Source: Plantibacter elymi (nom. nud.) (GTDB lineage: Bacteria; Actinomycetota; Actinomycetes; Actinomycetales; Microbacteriaceae). Taken from it: a DNA stretch of 64,000 bases. Position 1 is the first letter of the stretch. The number at the start of each line of letters is the position of its first letter. The stretch is from the NCBI RefSeq assembly GCF_900177795.1, contig NZ_FXWJ01000006.1, forward strand, positions 186,001 to 250,000, given 5' to 3'. Below the pieces are notes generated by a model, which saw nothing but the letters and a program-made list of their open reading frames with translations, was not told where the DNA came from and made no database searches. The position numbers were made by a program, and so were the translations under genes. Shown piece after piece: positions 60,581 through 64,000 of this stretch.

Positions 60581-60725
60581 CCTTCGACAGGCTCAGGGAC
60601 CGGTGGATGTGCTCGGGGACCGGTGGTGGTGCTCGGCGACTGGGAGCCGCTTGGGTTCGGTCCCTGAGCCTGTCGAAGGGTGGTTCCTGCCTGTCGACGG
60701 GTGGTCCCTGAGCCTGTCGAAGGAC
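60581..60725. repeat. REP-like elements (three or four copies, both orientations)
   Basis: Inverse copy CCCTTCGACAGGCTCAGGGA at 60581, direct copies GTCCCTGAGCCTGTCGAAGG at 60661 and GTCCCTGAGCCTGTCGAAGG at 60706, and a degenerate copy at ~60684. They fill the intergenic space between two minus-strand monooxygenase genes. Confidence 0.8.
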
Positions 60726-60732
60726 GGGCGGC

Positions 60733-61995
60733 CTAGGTGTACAGCGAGATCGGCTGCAGCTCGCCGTTCAGGTGGTTCGCACCGACCTCGAGCTTCTTGT
60801 AGTCGACCGGGTCGTGGAGGGAGTGCGTGCGCACGTTCCGCCAGAACAGGTCGAGCCCCACGGAGGCCTTCGCCGAGCTGGAGCCGGTGACCTCGAAGAT
60901 GCGGTTCGCGACCTCGATGCCGAGCTCCGTGGAGACGACCTTGAGCTTGGCGATCTCGATGGCGATGGCGCCGCGGTCCTCCGCGGTCACGTCCGCTCCC
61001 CGCTCGATGATGCGGTCGAAGCGGGCGTTCGTGCGGTCGGCGAGCGCCTCGACGGCGGCGATCGATGACACGAACTCGCCCACGACGCGCTGCACGAACG
61101 GGTCGTCGCGGTAGGTCTCGGCGTGGCTGAGGAACCAGGCGTTCTTCCGTGCCCGGACGAGCTCCGTGCCCTGCGCGAGCGCGCCCTCCGCGATGCCGAG
61201 GTAGAGGTTGCCGAACGCGAGCTGGATACCGGGCGTCACGAGGGAGGAGAACGGTTCGTCGCCGACCGTGCCGAGGATGTCCGCCTGCTCGACGAGGACG
61301 TCCTCGAACCGCACGGAACCCGACGCGGAGAGCCGCTGGCCGAGCGCGTCCCAGTCGCCGAGGTAGGCGATGCCCGCGCGGTCGTGGTCGAGGACGAACT
61401 GGAAGATCGTGCCGTCGTGGTCGCCACCGCGGACGACCGCGTTGACGAGGATGACGTCGCCGGCCGAGGCGCCCGTCGAGAACCGCTTGAGTCCGTTGAG
61501 GCGGAACGCGTCGCCGTCCTGGGTGAGCGAGAGGTCGGGGTCCGTCGGGTTCACGGAGTCGCCCCAGATCCATCGGCCCTCCACCGTCTTGCGGTGCCAG
61601 TCGGCCTGCGTGGCCGGGTCGGCGGTGAAGCCGATGTTGCCCGCGTTGATGTAGTGGTAGGCGAGCAGCTGGCCGATGGAGGCGTCGACGCGCGACAGGA
61701 TGCGGACGACCCGGAAGGCGCTCTCCCAGTGCCCACCGCCGCCACCGAACTCGGCGGGGTCGAGCAGGTTGACGAGGCCCGATTCGCGGAGGAGGTCGAG
61801 CTCGGTGGTCGGGTCGAGGTTCGCGCGGTCGCGTTCGAGGACGTCGACCGCGAGCTTGGTGGCGACCTCGGAGGCGACGGCGTCCCAGTGCGCGAGCTCG
61901 GCGTCGTCGGCGGTGCCGGACCAGTGCGTACGCCCTTCGGGGACCGGCTTCTCGGTCACTGAGCCTGTCGAAGTGCTGATCGTGTCGATGCTCAT
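60733..61995 (-). CDS. Acyl-CoA dehydrogenase-fold flavin-dependent monooxygenase (DszC/SfnB-like), copy 4
   Basis: 420 residues, more distant from the other three copies. Blocks: LLDPAEFGGGGGHWESAFRV, LLAYHYINAGNIGFTA, WIWGDSVNPTDPDLSLTQDG, LNGLKRFSTGASAGDVILVN, DWDALGQRLSASGSVRFEDV and LDLFWRNVRTHSLHDPVDYK. The first ~20 residues (SIDTISTSTGSVTEK) are encoded by a REP-like element and look like an acquired N-terminus. AGAAGGAG lies 7 nt before ATG 61995, which overlaps the DszA-like gene's stop (ATGA), so the two enzymes are coupled, as DszA and DszC functions are in desulfurisation pathways. Substrate unknown. Confidence 0.88.
   Translation of the reverse strand: MSIDTISTSTGSVTEKPVPEGRTHWSGTADDAELAHWDAVASEVATKLAVDVLERDRANLDPTTELDLLRESGLVNLLDPAEFGGGGGHWESAFRVVRILSRVDASIGQLLAYHYINAGNIGFTADPATQADWHRKTVEGRWIWGDSVNPTDPDLSLTQDGDAFRLNGLKRFSTGASAGDVILVNAVVRGGDHDGTIFQFVLDHDRAGIAYLGDWDALGQRLSASGSVRFEDVLVEQADILGTVGDEPFSSLVTPGIQLAFGNLYLGIAEGALAQGTELVRARKNAWFLSHAETYRDDPFVQRVVGEFVSSIAAVEALADRTNARFDRIIERGADVTAEDRGAIAIEIAKLKVVSTELGIEVANRIFEVTGSSSAKASVGLDLFWRNVRTHSLHDPVDYKKLEVGANHLNGELQPISLYT
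61952..61975. repeat. REP-like element inside a coding region
   Basis: CGGTCACTGAGCCTGTCGAA-GTGC, a standard REP copy lying in codons ~8-15 of the DszC/SfnB-like copy 4 gene, read on the opposite strand as STSTGSVTE. Confidence 0.75.
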
Positions 61996-63452
61996 GCTGA
62001 GGCTCCTTCTGGGGCGTAGGCGTTGGTGTCGTCGGTGTCGAAGAGGGAAGGGGCGGTGTCGTCGGCGGCGGACGGCTGCCCGACGTACGCGCCGCGGTAG
62101 CGGTGGGCCGGGTGCCACTCGGGTACGACGGGGGAGCCGGTTCCGTTCAGGCGGCCGCGGAGGGTCCCCTCCGGGTACTCGTCCCAGACCCGGCCACGGC
62201 GACGCAGCTCGGGCACGAGCAGGTCGACGACGGCCTCGAACGTGCCGGGCGTGATGACGTAGGCGAGGTTGAAGCCGTCGGTCCCGGCGACGTCGATCCA
62301 GCGCTCGATCTCGTCGGCGACCGTCGCGGCACTGCCGACGAACACGGGCCCGATGCCGCCGATGCCGATGTAGTGGGCGATGTCGCGCGGCGTCCACTCG
62401 CGTTCCGGGTCGGCGAGCGTGAAGATCGCGAGTGCCGAGCGGGCCGCGTCGGTGTCGACGTACTTGAGCGGCTTGTCGGGGTCGAAGGACGAGAGGTCGA
62501 GGCCCGACCAGCCGCCGTAGAGGGTGAGGGCGCCGTCGAGCGAGATGTACTGCTGGTACTCCTCGTACTTCGCCTGCGCCTCCTCGTCGGTGTCGGCGAC
62601 GATCGCCGTGGCGAGGGTGAGGATCTTCACGCTGTCGCGCGGGCGTCCGAGGGCCTCGGCGCGGTCGCGGATGTCGTCGGTCGTCTTGCGCGTCAGCTCC
62701 GGGACGAGGCCGTTGATGAACACCGCCTCGCCGTGGGTGGCCGCGAACTGGCGACCGCGGGCCGAGGCGCCGGCCTGGAAGATGACGGGGGTGCGCTGCG
62801 GCGACGGTTCCGAGAGGTGGATGCCGGGGACCTGGAAGTGCTCGCCCCGGTGGTTGATGGGGTGCACCTTGGTGGGGTCGGTGTAGACGCCGTTCTCCCG
62901 GTCGATGACGACCGCATCGTCCTCCCAGGAGCCCTCCCACAGTTTGTAGGTGACGTCGAGGAACTCCTCGCCGATGCCGTACCGGTCGTCGTGCTTGATC
63001 TGGGTGGTGAGGCCGAGGTTGCGGGCGGCGGAGTCGAGGTAGGAGGTGACGACGTTCCAGCCGACCCGACCCTTCGTGAAGTGGTCGAGCGTCGAGAAGC
63101 GGCGGGCGAGGGCGTACGGCAGCTCGTAGGTGGACGCGACGGTGACGCCGAAGCCGAGGTGCTCGGTCGCCTTCGCCATGGCCGACACCTGGATGATCGG
63201 GTCGCCGACGGGCAGTTGCGCGGAGTCGATGAGCGCGGGCGCGGAGGAGTGGCGGTAGACGTCGTAGATGCCGACGACGTCCGCGATGAACAGGGCGTCG
63301 AAGGTGCCGCGCTCGAGGAGTCTGGCGAGGTCGATCCAGTAGTCGATGTCGTTGTAGCGGTGCGCCTGGTTGTCGGGGTGCTTCCACAGGCCGGGCGCCT
63401 GATGGGTCACGCAGCTCATGTCGAACGCGTTGAGGATGATGCGCTTGCTCAC
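61992..63452 (-). CDS. LLM-class flavin-dependent monooxygenase, NtaA/SnaA/DszA family
   Basis: 486 residues, paralogue of the gene at 57.1 kb. Motifs: FDALFIADVVGIYDVYRHSS, STYELPYALARRFSTLDHFT, KGRVGWNVVTSYLDSAARNL (family hallmark), LWEGSWEDDAVVIDRENG, SEPSPQRTPVIFQAGASARG, and a C-terminal VGSAATVADEIERWIDVAGT. FMNH2-dependent C-S or C-N oxygenation is expected. The GTG start at 63452 has GGTGG 7 nt upstream. First gene of a minus-strand unit with the DszC-like enzyme; divergent from the TetR gene, whose palindromic operator lies ~160 bp upstream. Confidence 0.9.
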   Translation of the reverse strand: MSKRIILNAFDMSCVTHQAPGLWKHPDNQAHRYNDIDYWIDLARLLERGTFDALFIADVVGIYDVYRHSSAPALIDSAQLPVGDPIIQVSAMAKATEHLGFGVTVASTYELPYALARRFSTLDHFTKGRVGWNVVTSYLDSAARNLGLTTQIKHDDRYGIGEEFLDVTYKLWEGSWEDDAVVIDRENGVYTDPTKVHPINHRGEHFQVPGIHLSEPSPQRTPVIFQAGASARGRQFAATHGEAVFINGLVPELTRKTTDDIRDRAEALGRPRDSVKILTLATAIVADTDEEAQAKYEEYQQYISLDGALTLYGGWSGLDLSSFDPDKPLKYVDTDAARSALAIFTLADPEREWTPRDIAHYIGIGGIGPVFVGSAATVADEIERWIDVAGTDGFNLAYVITPGTFEAVVDLLVPELRRRGRVWDEYPEGTLRGRLNGTGSPVVPEWHPAHRYRGAYVGQPSAADDTAPSLFDTDDTNAYAPEGASA

Positions 63453-63608
63453 AGGGATACCACCGGGTCGTCTCGTCGAGGCTGGGTCCGACGGCGATCA
63501 CGGCGCCGTCCAGCACGACGGTACTCGGGGGCTCGGGTGCTCGCGAGGGGCCCGAAACAGAGCGTCACATGGGCCGCTGGGCGTCCGTTCCTCACGGTTC
63601 CTTCCCAG

Positions 63609-63640
63609 AGTTACTTTACCTTACGTAAGGTACAGTAACT
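63609..63640. promoter_or_regulatory. 32-bp palindromic operator at the TetR promoter
   Basis: AGTTACTTTACCTTAC and its inverse GTAAGGTACAGTAACT meet at ACGT; the 16-bp arms match at 15 positions. It ends 3 bp before the TetR start codon and contains the likely -10 TACAGT (63631-63636). Autoregulation is likely. Confidence 0.8.
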
Positions 63641-63643
63641 CGC

Positions 63644-64000
63644 ATGAGACCCAGTGCGCGGAATGAGATCCTCGATGCGGCCGTCCGCGTCGTCGACGCC
63701 TCCGGAGAGGCCGACATCACCTACGAAGCGGTGGCACAGGAGGTCGGCCTGACGAAGGCCGGACTGCGCTATCACTTCCCCTCGCGGGACGCGATGATGA
63801 TCGCGGTGATCGAGCACGTCGTCGCTCGCTGGCAGCGCGAGCTCGTCGAGGAGCTGGGGGCGCCGCTCGAGACGTCGACGCTCGAGGAGCGGGTGCGGGC
63901 CTTCGTCGCCTTCGCGGGGGAGGGCGGGGCGAGCCAGGGCGAGTTCGTCGTCTTCGCCGAGGCGGTCAGGCGTCCCGAACTCGCCGCTCCCTGGCTCGAG
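63644..64000 (+). CDS. TetR family transcriptional regulator (N-terminal part)
   Basis: The first 119 codons of a TetR-type regulator, cut by the window edge. The helix-turn-helix is clear: EILDAAVRVVDASGEADITY, EAVAQEVGLTKAGLRYHFPS (recognition helix TKAGLRYHF), RDAMMIAVIEHVVARWQREL. The beginning of the ligand domain follows. ATG 63644 lies 7 nt after TACAGT, leaderless, with a 32-bp palindrome over the promoter. Divergent from the DszA/DszC-like monooxygenase genes, which are its most likely targets. Confidence 0.9.
   Translation, partial: MRPSARNEILDAAVRVVDASGEADITYEAVAQEVGLTKAGLRYHFPSRDAMMIAVIEHVVARWQRELVEELGAPLETSTLEERVRAFVAFAGEGGASQGEFVVFAEAVRRPELAAPWLE

Overview
The window is about 70% GC and packed with genes on both strands. 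It reads like a chromosomal segment of a Gram-positive actinobacterium, most likely family Microbacteriaceae (a Plantibacter/Curtobacterium-like genus is a guess). The reasons are strong G/C third-position codon use, operons coupled by 4-bp ATGA/GTGA overlaps, many apparently leaderless genes (TANNNT, then 6-7 nt, then the start codon), two LytR-CpsA-Psr wall-ligase genes, a HelD-type RNA polymerase motor, and a dispersed repeat (core CCTGAGCCTGTCGAAGGG) that I associate with this family. No insertion sequence, prophage, CRISPR array or plasmid feature was seen.

Layout. 1-0.9 kb: the end of a family-5 peptide-binding lipoprotein, then two copies of a ~125-bp palindromic repeat. 1.2-13.3 kb: a histidine-utilisation locus. 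On the minus strand, an IclR regulator and a four-gene ProU/OpuC-type importer are followed by hutU, an M20 amidohydrolase, hutF, hutI and hutD; a divergent, unusual MIO-family lyase (hutH-like) is on the plus strand. 13.3-21 kb: a lipid kinase, serS, a HAD phosphatase, two LCP genes and two tRNA-Ser genes. 21-32.8 kb: housekeeping and conserved genes (RlmA-type rRNA methyltransferase, RNase HI, EEP nuclease-like protein, HelD, AlaX-like editing protein, YdcF-like protein, CPA1 antiporter). 33.4-42.7 kb: a carbohydrate locus with a minus-strand operon (SIS isomerase, ROK protein, PfkB kinase, class II aldolase), a divergent DeoR regulator, and a plus-strand operon (Gfo/Idh/MocA oxidoreductase and a three-gene sugar ABC importer). 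42.8-48.1 kb: metQ-metN-metI joined to two DszC/SfnB-like flavin monooxygenases. 48.5-57 kb: a coiled-coil membrane protein, DHA2 transporter, MarR with a divergent zinc-ribbon-like small protein, DUF418 protein, a QorB/HxlR-like divergent pair, a YjbR/MmcQ protein and an unrecognised membrane protein. 57-64 kb: a second flavin-monooxygenase block (two DszA/NtaA-like, two DszC-like) ending at a TetR gene cut by the window edge.

How the genes work together. The hut locus should take histidine through urocanate, imidazolonepropionate and formiminoglutamate to N-formylglutamate and glutamate. HutG is absent and the M20 enzyme sits in its place. The two monooxygenase blocks, one fused to a methionine-type importer, suggest scavenging of organic sulfur compounds. 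The 33-43 kb locus looks like uptake and tagatose- or fructose-phosphate-style breakdown of an unidentified (amino)sugar. Repeats are a second theme: a short REP-like element marks many gene ends, has been tandemly expanded at three loci, and in two places is translated as part of a protein.
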